This document shows, one piece after another, positions 42,988-51,719 of a stretch of DNA of 64,000 nucleotides. Below the pieces are notes generated by a model. The model was given only the letters and a program-made list of their open reading frames with translations. It was not told the DNA's origin and did not search any database. Numbering within the stretch: position 1 is the first letter of the stretch; each line of letters opens with the position of its first letter. Location of the stretch: the NCBI GenBank assembly GCA_964595565.1, contig CAZQQX010000004.1, positions 1 to 64,000 on the forward strand. The letters are read 5' to 3'. The position numbers and the translations under genes are program-made. This stretch comes from JAQVEM01 sp964595565 (GTDB lineage: Bacteria > Actinomycetota > Humimicrobiia > Humimicrobiales > Humimicrobiaceae).

Positions 42988-43734
42988 TTAAATACCCATT
43001 CCGCCATCCAGATTAATCACCGTACCGGTTATATAATTAGAATCATCACTTGCCAGAAAAAGCACTGTTTTCGCCACATCATCTACGCTGCCCAGCCTTC
43101 CTGTCGGAATCTGCCCCAGTAAACTTTCCTTTATTTTATCATTCAACTTCCCGGTCATCTCTGTTTCTATATAGCCCGGGGCTATAGCATTTACCAGAAT
43201 GTTTCTTCCGGCAAGCTCTTTTGCCAGAGTTTTCGTCAGGCCTATTATTCCGGCCTTTGATGAAGAATAATTACTCTGTCCCGCGTTACCATGTACCCCC
43301 ACTATTGAAGAAATATTTATTATTTTTCCCCTTCTATTTTTTATCATATGTCTGGCAACGTGTTTTGAACAAATAAATGCTCCGGTTAGATTTATATCAA
43401 TCACTTTTTTCCAGTCATCAAGACTCATTCTCAATATTAAATTATCGCTGGTAATGCCTGCATTATTTACCAGGATATCAATTCTTTTTTTCTCTTCAAT
43501 AATTTTAGCAATGGACTTTTCCACCATGCCCTCATCCGTTATATCCAGTTTAAAAAACCCTGCCCTGTCATCGCCATAAGCTTTCTTGAACTCCGCTTCA
43601 GCTTTTTCTCCTTCATCTTTATTAACATCAAAAATATATACAGATGAACCTTCCTTCAGGAAAGTTTCAGAAATTTTTTTTCCGATACCCCTGGCACCCC
43701 CGGTTATCAGAGCCACTCTATCTCCAAGCTTCAT
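42988..43734 (-). CDS. fabG: 3-oxoacyl-ACP reductase
   Basis: NADPH-dependent SDR of 248 residues, the normal FabG size. Motifs: GGARGIGKK, NNAGIT, SSIVGVHGNAGQSNYSSSKAG with catalytic Ser, Tyr and Lys. The start overlaps the end of fabD by 17 bases, so coupled translation is likely. The fatty-acid operon context separates it from the polyol SDR at 15 kb. Confidence 0.95.
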   Translation of the reverse strand: MKLGDRVALITGGARGIGKKISETFLKEGSSVYIFDVNKDEGEKAEAEFKKAYGDDRAGFFKLDITDEGMVEKSIAKIIEEKKRIDILVNNAGITSDNLILRMSLDDWKKVIDINLTGAFICSKHVARHMIKNRRGKIINISSIVGVHGNAGQSNYSSSKAGIIGLTKTLAKELAGRNILVNAIAPGYIETEMTGKLNDKIKESLLGQIPTGRLGSVDDVAKTVLFLASDDSNYITGTVINLDGGMGI

Positions 43735-44704
43735 TTATTATCCTCTCCCCTTTCAGTGTTCTTTTTAAATTTTCAATATCCTCCATTTTATCTGTGTTAA
43801 GTAATATAATTTCCCTGCCATTCTTTTTTGCAATCCTTCCCACCAGCCCGGACAACACTCTTCCGGGACCAACTTCAATAAATATATTTATGCCTTTATT
43901 TAATAAGTACTCTATACTTTCAACCCACCTTACAGGATTTACAAGCTGACCTCCGAGAGTCTTCTTAATTTCTTCTTTTTTCCGATAACCTGCTTCCGTA
44001 GTGGAAAAGAAAGGTAAATCAATATCTTCAAATTCAATATTATCATCAATAAATTTTTTCAGCTTATCCGAAACCTCTCTCATGATCGGGCAGTGGGAGG
44101 CCATCCCTACCTTAAGGGGCAGCATTTTTTTCACCCCATTTAATTTCAGCTTTTCTATTAACTCTCTGACCGGATTTTCATAACCGCTTATTACTATCTG
44201 GCTATAATCATTATAATTGGCAATAAAAACTCTGCCCTCAAAGTTTTCCATTATCTTCCTTATTCTGTCCGGCTCTTCTCCCAGAATGGCCACCATCATC
44301 CCTTTTTCATCCCTTCCAGCCTCTTCTGCAAGTATACTTCTATGCCCGACCAGTACAGCACCCTTTATAAAGCTATAAGCTCCTGCACTGTAAAGAGCAC
44401 TGTATTCTCCCAGACTATGACCTATAACAGTATCTATATATTTTTTATTTATAGAAAGATCGCCAATCAAATAATCATTTAAAATACAGCTTAAAGTATA
44501 AATAGAAATCTGGCTAAAGCGCGCATCATCCAATAAATTCTCATTGCTGTCTTCATTAATTATTTTTAATAAATCCCTTTTGACGACATTGCCTGAAATC
44601 TCAAAGTATTTTTTATAATCTTTAAATACATCTAAAAATTCTCTGCCCATTCCTCTGTATTGTGACCCCTGTCCGGGAAACATGAAGACAATTTTTTTTA
44701 GCAT
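43718..44704 (-). CDS. fabD: Malonyl-CoA:ACP transacylase
   Basis: Transfers malonyl from CoA to acyl-carrier protein. 328 residues with the N-terminal MFPGQGSQYRGMG, the serine nucleophile motif GHSLGEYSALYSAG (Ser about 98) and the catalytic His in MASHCPIMREV. It follows fabZ by 45 bases and overlaps fabG. Confidence 0.95.
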   Translation of the reverse strand: MLKKIVFMFPGQGSQYRGMGREFLDVFKDYKKYFEISGNVVKRDLLKIINEDSNENLLDDARFSQISIYTLSCILNDYLIGDLSINKKYIDTVIGHSLGEYSALYSAGAYSFIKGAVLVGHRSILAEEAGRDEKGMMVAILGEEPDRIRKIMENFEGRVFIANYNDYSQIVISGYENPVRELIEKLKLNGVKKMLPLKVGMASHCPIMREVSDKLKKFIDDNIEFEDIDLPFFSTTEAGYRKKEEIKKTLGGQLVNPVRWVESIEYLLNKGINIFIEVGPGRVLSGLVGRIAKKNGREIILLNTDKMEDIENLKRTLKGERIINEAWR

Positions 44705-44749
44705 CCCGGGAATTTTATCCGCACCTCCATCCGAAGATTATTCTAATGC

Positions 44750-45178
44750 TTAACTTACGGCAAACATAATTTCTGCAACGCAGGCCGTCTCATTTTCAAC
44801 CGATGCTCTTCCTTTTGCCCTTCCAATATTCCTCCTGATATTTTCCAGTTCTATTTCCAGCATCAATTCATCTCCCGGCCTGACTATTCTTTTAAATCTC
44901 GCTCTATCTATACCTGCAAAAAGCACCATCTTTCCTTTATTTTCGGGTAACATCAGTGCCAGGACCGCTCCCGCCTGGGCAATAGTTTCTACAATAAGCA
45001 CACCTGGCATAATCGGGTTTGAAGGAAAATGACCTTTAAAGTAATACTCTTCTTTACTCACGTATTTTACCGCTTTAATTCTCCTGCCGGGTTCCATTTC
45101 AATAATTTTATCAATCAGTAAAAATGGGTCCCTGTGGGGAATAATATTTTCAATGTCCCTTTTATTCATTTCTTCCAT
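44750..45178 (-). CDS. fabZ: 3-hydroxyacyl-ACP dehydratase
   Basis: Hot-dog-fold dehydratase, 142 residues, with IIPHRDPFLLID and the catalytic HFPSNPIMPGVLIVETIAQ (His and Glu). It is the first gene of the fatty-acid operon fabZ-fabD-fabG-fabF-accD-accA. Ribosome site AAGAAGGA is good. FabH and an enoyl reductase are not in the window. Confidence 0.95.
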   Translation of the reverse strand: MEEMNKRDIENIIPHRDPFLLIDKIIEMEPGRRIKAVKYVSKEEYYFKGHFPSNPIMPGVLIVETIAQAGAVLALMLPENKGKMVLFAGIDRARFKRIVRPGDELMLEIELENIRRNIGRAKGRASVENETACVAEIMFAVS

Positions 45179-45494
45179 AATTTATTCCTTCTTAGATAAT
45201 AAGTGCTTTTTTAAATAAATATTCTCCTCTGCAGCTTTTTAGATAGACGCAGCTATATTTTTATAGTTTCATCCGGGAGCTCCAGCGGAATTCTTGCTCT
45301 TCCTGGCGGTTTTAACATTTTTTCATTCTAATTTACCCTCAGGTTTCATCCTTTTTAATTATTTTTTTTGTTTTTTAATATAATATAAAATATTATCTTA
45401 TTATCAGTTAAGAATTATAAGTTTGGGGAATTAATTCAACTTTAATTCCGGAGCATTCATATTTTTTGAGCAATTTAATGCGGATTAATTTAAA
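45179..45494. promoter_or_regulatory. Divergent spacer between fab operon and birA
   Basis: A 316-base region carrying the promoters of both directions, but no convincing box pair or FapR-type palindrome was found. On the minus strand there is a 21-codon frame with coding-like content (MLKPPGRARIPLELPDETI), ending well before fabZ and without a ribosome site. It is either a leader peptide or a remnant. Confidence 0.3.
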
Positions 45495-46163
45495 ATGAAA
45501 AGGTTTGATGTAAAAAAGTATAGAAAGCTATCAGGTGTCGGGTTTATAGGTAAAAATATAATTTATTTAAAAAAAACAGATTCCACAAATGATTACGCCT
45601 CACGACTAATAAAAAAAAGTAATAATGACCTGGTGTCCGATACCCTGAATGGAACCATAGTCCTTGCCGAGACCCAGAAAAAAGGAAGGGGCAGACTGGA
45701 AAGACCGTGGCTGTCTCCTCCCGGGGGTCTGTGGTTTTCTATTTTACTTAAAACAGAACTTGAAGAAAAAAAACTGCCGGAAATAACCCTAATTGGAGCT
45801 TACTCTGTGGCCTATGTTCTAAATAAAGATTACGGTATCAGGACTGCTATAAAATGGCCCAATGACATATACTATCAAAAATTTAAACTTGGCGGCATTC
45901 TGGCCGAAGTAGAAAAAATAAATAATTACACTTTCATAATAATTGGACTGGGAATAAATATAAATATTAATTCAGAAAATCTTAAACCTTTCGATAATAA
46001 ATCAACATCCGTTAAAGACATACTGGGGAAAAATATAGAAAGGGAACTTATTCTATCCAGGATACTTCATGAGTTTGAAAATAATTATAACTATTACTCT
46101 CTGACAAAAGATTTTAATACTATATTCAAAAACATAAAAAACTTTTTATACTATGGCTTATAA
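45495..46163 (+). CDS. birA: Biotin-[acetyl-CoA-carboxylase] ligase, catalytic domain only
   Basis: Attaches biotin to the carrier lysine through biotinyl-AMP. 222 residues: STNDYASRL, the adenylate loop GRGRLERPW, and KWPNDIYY...KLGGILAE. It lacks the N-terminal DNA-binding domain, so it is not a repressor. It also stops where the usual C-terminal SH3-like domain would begin (after about residue 190), which makes it one of the smallest versions. The next gene is convergent with five bases between stops, which leaves no room for an extension. Its target is the biotin domain of the 51.7-53.6 kb fusion. Confidence 0.9.
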   Translation: MKRFDVKKYRKLSGVGFIGKNIIYLKKTDSTNDYASRLIKKSNNDLVSDTLNGTIVLAETQKKGRGRLERPWLSPPGGLWFSILLKTELEEKKLPEITLIGAYSVAYVLNKDYGIRTAIKWPNDIYYQKFKLGGILAEVEKINNYTFIIIGLGINININSENLKPFDNKSTSVKDILGKNIERELILSRILHEFENNYNYYSLTKDFNTIFKNIKNFLYYGL

Positions 46164-46167
46164 AAGT

Positions 46168-47418
46168 TCAGGCACTGTTTTTAATAGCCTTCTTATGTAT
46201 CAGCATTCTTTTCTCGGCAGTATTTATTATTAAGTCAATACTCTGGTATATCTTATTTTTAACGGCCCTGCCTATTGAAACACTAACCGGGAAATTCGGT
46301 TTTCTTTCCAGTTTACACCTTTCATATATTCTCTCTATAATTCTATCAGAAATTTTAGCACCGGTAATGGGGAGAACTATAATAAACTCGTCACCGCCCC
46401 ATCTAACCACCACATCTTCATTCCTGAAGCAACTCTTTAATATCTCCGCTACTTTACGAAGTAACCGGTCACCCCTATCATAACCAAAGTCATCATTCAT
46501 CTTTTTTAAACCATTAACATCACAGAAGATAATACTCAGGGGAAGCTGTCTCTGGGTATTCAGCCTTTTTAACTCTTCTTCAAAGTAAGCCCTGTTATAT
46601 AAACCGGTCAACTTATCGTGAAAGGATAAATACCATATTTTTTCCTCTGCTTTCTTTTGCTCGGTCACATTCCTGAAAGACCAGACCCTTCCCATAATTA
46701 TGCTATCTCTTTTTAAGGGGCATGAAGTTCTCTCAAAGATTCTTCCGTCTTTTAGATTAAGAATATCTATGCATTCAATCTCAGATTCATTAAGCCCAAT
46801 TACCTTCCTTCTAAAGCCTTCGGCATCATCAAAATGCCCTGCCATAAACTTAAGAATTTCGTCATCTGACTCTAAATCAATAAGCTTTCGGGGTATATTC
46901 CACAATTCTAAAAATTTACTGTTGTATAATAAAACTTTTCCTGCTTTATCAGTAGAATAAATGCCATCTGCGGTAGAATGAAGCACTGTTTCAACCCTGG
47001 ATTTGCCCTCTTCAATTTGCTGTTCAGCCTTTCTCTTTTCAGTTATATCCCTGCTTATGCCAAATGTTCCGGCTATTTCTCCATCATCATTATATAAAGG
47101 CATTTTTGTAGTTGAGGCCCACCTCATTTCTTCTTCCCAGGTTTCTTTTTCTTCAATATTTACAATGGGCTTTCCTGTTTTTATTATTTTCTGCTCATCT
47201 TCAAATGCCTGTCTCGCATGTTCTTCAGTAAAAATATCAAAATCAGTCTTCCCGACCGCCTCCGCCGGACCATTAATTTTAAATTTTTTTGCGCATGCTT
47301 TATTTATTCTGATAAACCTGCTTTTTAAATCCTTAAAATATATGCTATCCGTAATATAATCCATAAGAGCATTCATCATCTGTTTTTCGTTTATACGATT
47401 AATTTTATTCCCGGTCAT
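46168..47418 (-). CDS. PAS-PAS-GGDEF diguanylate cyclase
   Basis: Soluble 416-residue signalling enzyme that makes cyclic di-GMP. Residues about 10-130 form a first PAS domain (DSIYFKDLKSRFIRIN), about 140-265 a second PAS (LHSTADGIYSTDKAGKVLLYN), each followed by a coiled linker of the DITEKRKAEQQ type. The GGDEF domain ends the protein, with RWGGDEFIIVLP intact and an RNED allosteric I-site exactly five residues before it. No membrane segment or EAL domain. It appears to be a single-gene unit, convergent with birA. Confidence 0.93.
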   Translation of the reverse strand: MTGNKINRINEKQMMNALMDYITDSIYFKDLKSRFIRINKACAKKFKINGPAEAVGKTDFDIFTEEHARQAFEDEQKIIKTGKPIVNIEEKETWEEEMRWASTTKMPLYNDDGEIAGTFGISRDITEKRKAEQQIEEGKSRVETVLHSTADGIYSTDKAGKVLLYNSKFLELWNIPRKLIDLESDDEILKFMAGHFDDAEGFRRKVIGLNESEIECIDILNLKDGRIFERTSCPLKRDSIIMGRVWSFRNVTEQKKAEEKIWYLSFHDKLTGLYNRAYFEEELKRLNTQRQLPLSIIFCDVNGLKKMNDDFGYDRGDRLLRKVAEILKSCFRNEDVVVRWGGDEFIIVLPITGAKISDRIIERIYERCKLERKPNFPVSVSIGRAVKNKIYQSIDLIINTAEKRMLIHKKAIKNSA

Positions 47419-47564
47419 ATTAAATATACCCGTGTAGTAAATTTATATCTTTTAATAATACCATATATAATATAAATCTCAATACAACTGTAACAAAATA
47501 CTTTTATAATTTATATCACTTTTAAAATGACGGATAAATAATTTCGTAATCTAAAATATTTTCA

Positions 47565-48638
47565 TTAAATAAGAGGTTTGCCGCTACTTATTCTATTTAT
47601 CAGCATGGGAACTACTTCAAATAAATCTCCCACTATTCCATAATTGGCTACCTTAAATATGGGAGCGCCGGGGTGCTTATTTATAGCAATAATAATATCA
47701 GAAGTCTGCATTCCTACAACATGCTGGATTGCCCCGGATATTCCGCAGGCAATATATATTTTAGGATTAACTGTCTTTCCGGTCTGCCCTACCTGATGGG
47801 GGTAAGATATCCAGCCTGAATCTACCGCGGCCCTTGATGCTCCCACTACACCGCCCAGTAGACTGGCAAGTTCCTTAAGAATTGAAAAATTTTCCTTTCC
47901 TCCAACTCCCCTGCCACCCGATACAATTACATCGTAATCATTAATATTTATATTCTCATTAAGCTTTCTGTCAACACCGAGTAATTTATATTTTGTTTTA
48001 AAATTAGAGGGCTCAATTTTTATATTCTCAACTCTATCTTCGTAATTAATTTTACTTACACCAATCTTCTTTTTTTCCATAACATGGGGCCTCACGGTAG
48101 CCATCTGAGGTCTTGCGCCGGGAGTAACAATAGTTGCAAGAATATTGCCACCAAAAGTGGGTTTGGTTTGAAGGAGTATCTTTTTTTTATCATCTATTGC
48201 CAGCTCTGTACAATCAGCCGTCAGCCCCGTCTTCAGGATAGCAGCGACTTCTGGAATCAAAGTCCTGCCGAACCAGGTGGCTCCTGCCAGAAATATCTCC
48301 GGTTTGTACCCGGTTATTACCTGCGCGAGTATTCTGGAAAAAATATCATCAAGCCTATAAGAAAAAACAGGACTGTCCGCTACATACAGTTTATCCAGCC
48401 CGTACTGGAAGGCTTCCATTGCGCTTTCTTTAATATTGTTTCCCACCACTACTGCAGAAAGTTCCACGCCCAGCTTATCAGCAAGTTTCCTGCCCTCGCT
48501 TATCAGCTCAAATCCAACATCTACTACATTACATTCATCAGTCTCAAGATATACACAAACGCCCCTGTAACCAGAAAAATCTCCAGCTTCTCCAGAGGTC
48601 CCGGATATCTTAATTGAATTAGACTTATAAATCTCCAT
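47565..48638 (-). CDS. etfA: Electron transfer flavoprotein, alpha subunit
   Basis: FAD-binding alpha subunit, about 357 residues. The C-terminal FAD domain shows VSGGRGVGGKENF, SRAAVDSGWISYPHQVGQTG, and GISGAIQHVVGMQTSDIIIAIN. I start at the ATG at 48638 because GGAG lies five bases upstream; two extra codons (GTG TGC) precede it in the open frame. It follows etfB and an acyl-CoA dehydrogenase, so it accepts or delivers electrons for that enzyme. Whether it bifurcates electrons to ferredoxin is open. Confidence 0.95.
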   Translation of the reverse strand: MEIYKSNSIKISGTSGEAGDFSGYRGVCVYLETDECNVVDVGFELISEGRKLADKLGVELSAVVVGNNIKESAMEAFQYGLDKLYVADSPVFSYRLDDIFSRILAQVITGYKPEIFLAGATWFGRTLIPEVAAILKTGLTADCTELAIDDKKKILLQTKPTFGGNILATIVTPGARPQMATVRPHVMEKKKIGVSKINYEDRVENIKIEPSNFKTKYKLLGVDRKLNENININDYDVIVSGGRGVGGKENFSILKELASLLGGVVGASRAAVDSGWISYPHQVGQTGKTVNPKIYIACGISGAIQHVVGMQTSDIIIAINKHPGAPIFKVANYGIVGDLFEVVPMLINRISSGKPLI

Positions 48639-48751
48639 GCACACTCCACAAAATAAAATTATTACCTGTTTTCATCCTCCTGCTGAACTTCCCCGAAATA
48701 AAAAAAGCTTTTTATACAAATCAAACCATATAAATGCCTCCGGTACCGGCC

Positions 48752-49564
48752 TTATTTTATTTTGCCCTTACTTAATTCTTTCAGTATCCTGCCTAACTTC
48801 TCTACTTTTTCTTCAGTGGTTCCCTCAATCATATTTGTTTCGTTTTTTACCCCTGGAGTAAAAATCCGTGAAACCCTCGTACAGGAGCCCGAAAGACCAA
48901 CTTCTTTTTCATTAACTTCCAGCTCTCTTAAACCCCAGACCGGTATATCTGAACTCTTTGCTTTAATTTTACCCCGTAATGATGGCACTCTGGGTATATT
49001 TATATCCTTTATCACCGATATGGCGGCAGGAAAGTTTACTTCAAAGATTTCATATCTATCTTCCATAAGCCTCTTAACCTTCATTTTGTTTCTGTTAATT
49101 TCAAGAATACCGTCCACATAACCTATAAAAGGTACTTCCATTTTTTGCGCCAGCTGGGGTCCAACCTGACCGGTATCCCCGTCAAGAGTCTGCTTGCCCA
49201 GTATAACCAGCCCGCAGTCTTCTATTTTATTTATGGCACCAGCGAGTGTACTTGCAGTAGCCAGGGTGTCTGCACCGGCAAATGCCTTATCTGAAAGAAG
49301 TATGGCCCTGTCCACTCCTACTGATATAGCTTCCTTTAATATATCTACAGATTGAGGGGGGCCCATGGTGATAGCAATCACTTCAATATTTTCACTGTCA
49401 AATCTCTCCTTTATTCTCACTGCTTCTTCAATAGCATAGGTATCAAATGGATTTATTATGTTTCCAATCCCTTCTCTAATCAGGGTATTGGTCACGGGGT
49501 CTATTTTTATTTCAGTAGTGCCCGGAACCTGTTTTATGCATACCACAATCTTAATTTTAATCAC
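48752..49564 (-). CDS. etfB: Electron transfer flavoprotein, beta subunit
   Basis: Beta subunit of 270 residues with VVCIKQVPGTTEIKIDP at the N-terminus, INPFDTYAIEEAVRIKE, DGDTGQVGPQLAQKM (nucleotide-binding loop) and LPSLRG-like PRVPSLRGKIKAKSS. GTG start with a weak ribosome site. Forms a heterodimer with EtfA encoded 113 bases downstream. Confidence 0.95.
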   Translation of the reverse strand: MIKIKIVVCIKQVPGTTEIKIDPVTNTLIREGIGNIINPFDTYAIEEAVRIKERFDSENIEVIAITMGPPQSVDILKEAISVGVDRAILLSDKAFAGADTLATASTLAGAINKIEDCGLVILGKQTLDGDTGQVGPQLAQKMEVPFIGYVDGILEINRNKMKVKRLMEDRYEIFEVNFPAAISVIKDINIPRVPSLRGKIKAKSSDIPVWGLRELEVNEKEVGLSGSCTRVSRIFTPGVKNETNMIEGTTEEKVEKLGRILKELSKGKIK

Positions 49565-49684
49565 CAGGCTTAATTTATTTTTTTATTTTAAGTTACACTT
49601 AATACAGATAAAAAGATATTACTTATTAGAAATGATATTTATATTATCCGCAGATATTTTATTGTCCACCGCCCAGGAGTTTAC

Positions 49685-50836
49685 TTAAACTACGCCCCTT
49701 TTAATCATGTCCAGTGCGATTATATTCCTCATAATCTGGTTTGTTCCTTCAAAAATCTGGGTTACCTTTGCATCTCTCATCATCTTTTCTGCAGGATATT
49801 CTTTCATGTATCCATACCCGCCCAGTATCTGAACAGCATCAACGGTAACTTTCATCGCCATGTCCGTTGCAAAAAGTTTTGCCATTGATGAAAGCCGTGT
49901 AATATTTTTTTCTCCACTGTCAATCACTTTTGCTGCATAGTGCACCAGTGCTCTGGCAGCCTCAACACCGGTAGCCATATCGGCAAGCATATGTTGAATT
50001 GATTGGAATGAAGATATTGCAGTACCAAATTGTTTTCTTACCCTGGAAAAATTTAGAGCTTCTTCAAGGGCACCCATGGCAATTCCTACCGCCTGGGCTC
50101 CCACCGGCGGTCTTGACTGGTCAAAAGTTCTCATGGCAATAATAAACCCCATTCCTTCTTTTCCCAGTAAATTCTCTACCGGCACCCTGCAATTATTAAA
50201 TATAAGTTCTCTGGTGGCCGAACTTCGCATGCCAAGTTTATTCTCTTTTTTCCCGAATTCAAACCCCGGAGTTCCTTTTTCTACAATAATGGCACTCATT
50301 CCTCTTACTCCTTTAGCCGGGTCTGTCATTGCAAATATAGTATAAATATCTGCTTCGCCACCATTTGATATCCACTGCTTGGTGCCATTTAGGATATAAT
50401 GGTCACCATTTCTTTCTGCGGTAGTTTTTATATTTCCGATATCGCTTCCTGCTTCCGCTTCGGTCAATCCAAAAGCTGCGAGCTTATTTCCACCTGCCGC
50501 CGGCGGCAAAAATTTCTTTTTCTGGGTTTCATTCCCGGCTATAACTATTGGTATAATACCCAGGCCGGATGCCGCAAAAGTGGTTGCAATGCCTAAATCT
50601 CCACGGCTGAGTTCCTCGGTGGCAAGGCAGACTTCAAAAATACCGCTTCCCATGCCTTCATATTTTTCCGGGACAAATAATCTGAAAAGGTCACTTCCGC
50701 CAATCTCTTTTATTATATCCCGGGGGAATATCTCTTTTTCGTCAAGCTCAGCCCTTACCGGGATAATCTTTTCATCGACTACCTGCCTGCAGATATCCAC
50801 AATCATCTGTTGTTCTTCAGTCAAAAAATATCTCAT
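49685..50836 (-). CDS. Acyl-CoA dehydrogenase (short-chain/butyryl type)
   Basis: FAD flavoprotein of 383 residues that oxidises or reduces acyl-CoA/enoyl-CoA. Features: FGLTEAEAGSDIGNIKTTA, the KQWISNGGEADIYTIFA flavin site, and the catalytic Glu in VTQIFEGTNQIMRNIIA near residue 363, the position used by short-chain enzymes. It leads the acd-etfB-etfA operon, which resembles butyryl-CoA dehydrogenase/Etf complexes of anaerobes. No thiolase, crotonase or hydroxyacyl-CoA dehydrogenase is in the window, so the pathway direction is unknown. Confidence 0.93.
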   Translation of the reverse strand: MRYFLTEEQQMIVDICRQVVDEKIIPVRAELDEKEIFPRDIIKEIGGSDLFRLFVPEKYEGMGSGIFEVCLATEELSRGDLGIATTFAASGLGIIPIVIAGNETQKKKFLPPAAGGNKLAAFGLTEAEAGSDIGNIKTTAERNGDHYILNGTKQWISNGGEADIYTIFAMTDPAKGVRGMSAIIVEKGTPGFEFGKKENKLGMRSSATRELIFNNCRVPVENLLGKEGMGFIIAMRTFDQSRPPVGAQAVGIAMGALEEALNFSRVRKQFGTAISSFQSIQHMLADMATGVEAARALVHYAAKVIDSGEKNITRLSSMAKLFATDMAMKVTVDAVQILGGYGYMKEYPAEKMMRDAKVTQIFEGTNQIMRNIIALDMIKRGVV

Positions 50837-51004
50837 AAATCCCTCTATTAAAACATTATGATTATCAATAATTTTAAACTTTTTACAAAGAGACGGGGGT
50901 ATAATTTAATAGTTTCAATTCCGGCAACTAAAATATAATCAGGCCATCCAATCAGGCTAATTTATAGTAGTGAAACTTTATATTTATCCCAGCGTCTTAA
51001 CCAG

Positions 51005-51032
51005 TTGACTTTAAAGCCTGATATCTTAATAT
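51005..51032 (+). promoter_or_regulatory. Predicted promoter of bioY-accB fusion-accC
   Basis: TTGACT (51005-51010), 16-base spacer, TAATAT (51027-51032), identical in layout to the lacI-type promoter. About 40 bases of leader precede the bioY ATG. Confidence 0.6.
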
Positions 51033-51080
51033 TTGATTTTAAGCAAAAAAATAATTTAATTCATTTTTTGGAGAACTTTT

Positions 51081-51719
51081 ATGAACAACAACAGCTATAT
51101 TAATTACCCGGTGAATACATATAGTTACCCGTATATTGTTAAAAGTGCATTCACTGCCGGTTCCGGGTTATTATTTTCCTTAGTTTTTGCTATGCTCATG
51201 GCCATATCCGCAAACTCTTTTATATATCTTCCCTTTACCCCTGTCCCGGTGACAACCCAGGTATTAACGGTGCTTATCTCCGGTCTCTTTCTGGGAAGCA
51301 GGTGGGCGCTTACGGGCCAGCTAATATATATACTAATGGGTTTTATGGGATTACCGGTTTTTAGTGGATTTAAAAATGGTCCAGTTGCTTTCACAGGACC
51401 CACGGCCGGATATATAATTGGTTTTGCGGCAGCAGCATTTATTGTTGGTTTTATTTACGAAAAATTATTTAAAAACAGCGCCACTTATAAATATAAATTG
51501 CTTATTTCTTTTATTTCCTGCATTGCAGGAGTGGCACTTATACATTTTTTTGGATTTGTTTACCTTGCCGGTTATTTTTATTTTTTATCAGGAAGTCACT
51601 CAATTTTAGATACCCTAATTAAAACCTGGAAATCGGGCACACAGCCCTTCCTTATAATAGACCTTCTAAAAACAATCGCTGTTGTATTTATAATAAATTT
51701 AAAAAAGAATAATAAATGA
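51081..51719 (+). CDS. bioY: Biotin transporter BioY (ECF S component)
   Basis: Six-span membrane protein of 212 residues that binds biotin. Signature segments: FTPVPVTTQVLTVLISGLFLG, TGQLIYILMGFMGLPVF and FTGPTAGYIIGFAAAAF. The ribosome site TTGGAG is good. No EcfA/EcfT genes are adjacent, so it works alone or with a shared energy module. Its stop overlaps the next start by four bases (ATGA). Its job is to supply biotin for the downstream carrier protein, implying biotin auxotrophy or salvage. Confidence 0.95.
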   Translation: MNNNSYINYPVNTYSYPYIVKSAFTAGSGLLFSLVFAMLMAISANSFIYLPFTPVPVTTQVLTVLISGLFLGSRWALTGQLIYILMGFMGLPVFSGFKNGPVAFTGPTAGYIIGFAAAAFIVGFIYEKLFKNSATYKYKLLISFISCIAGVALIHFFGFVYLAGYFYFLSGSHSILDTLIKTWKSGTQPFLIIDLLKTIAVVFIINLKKNNK

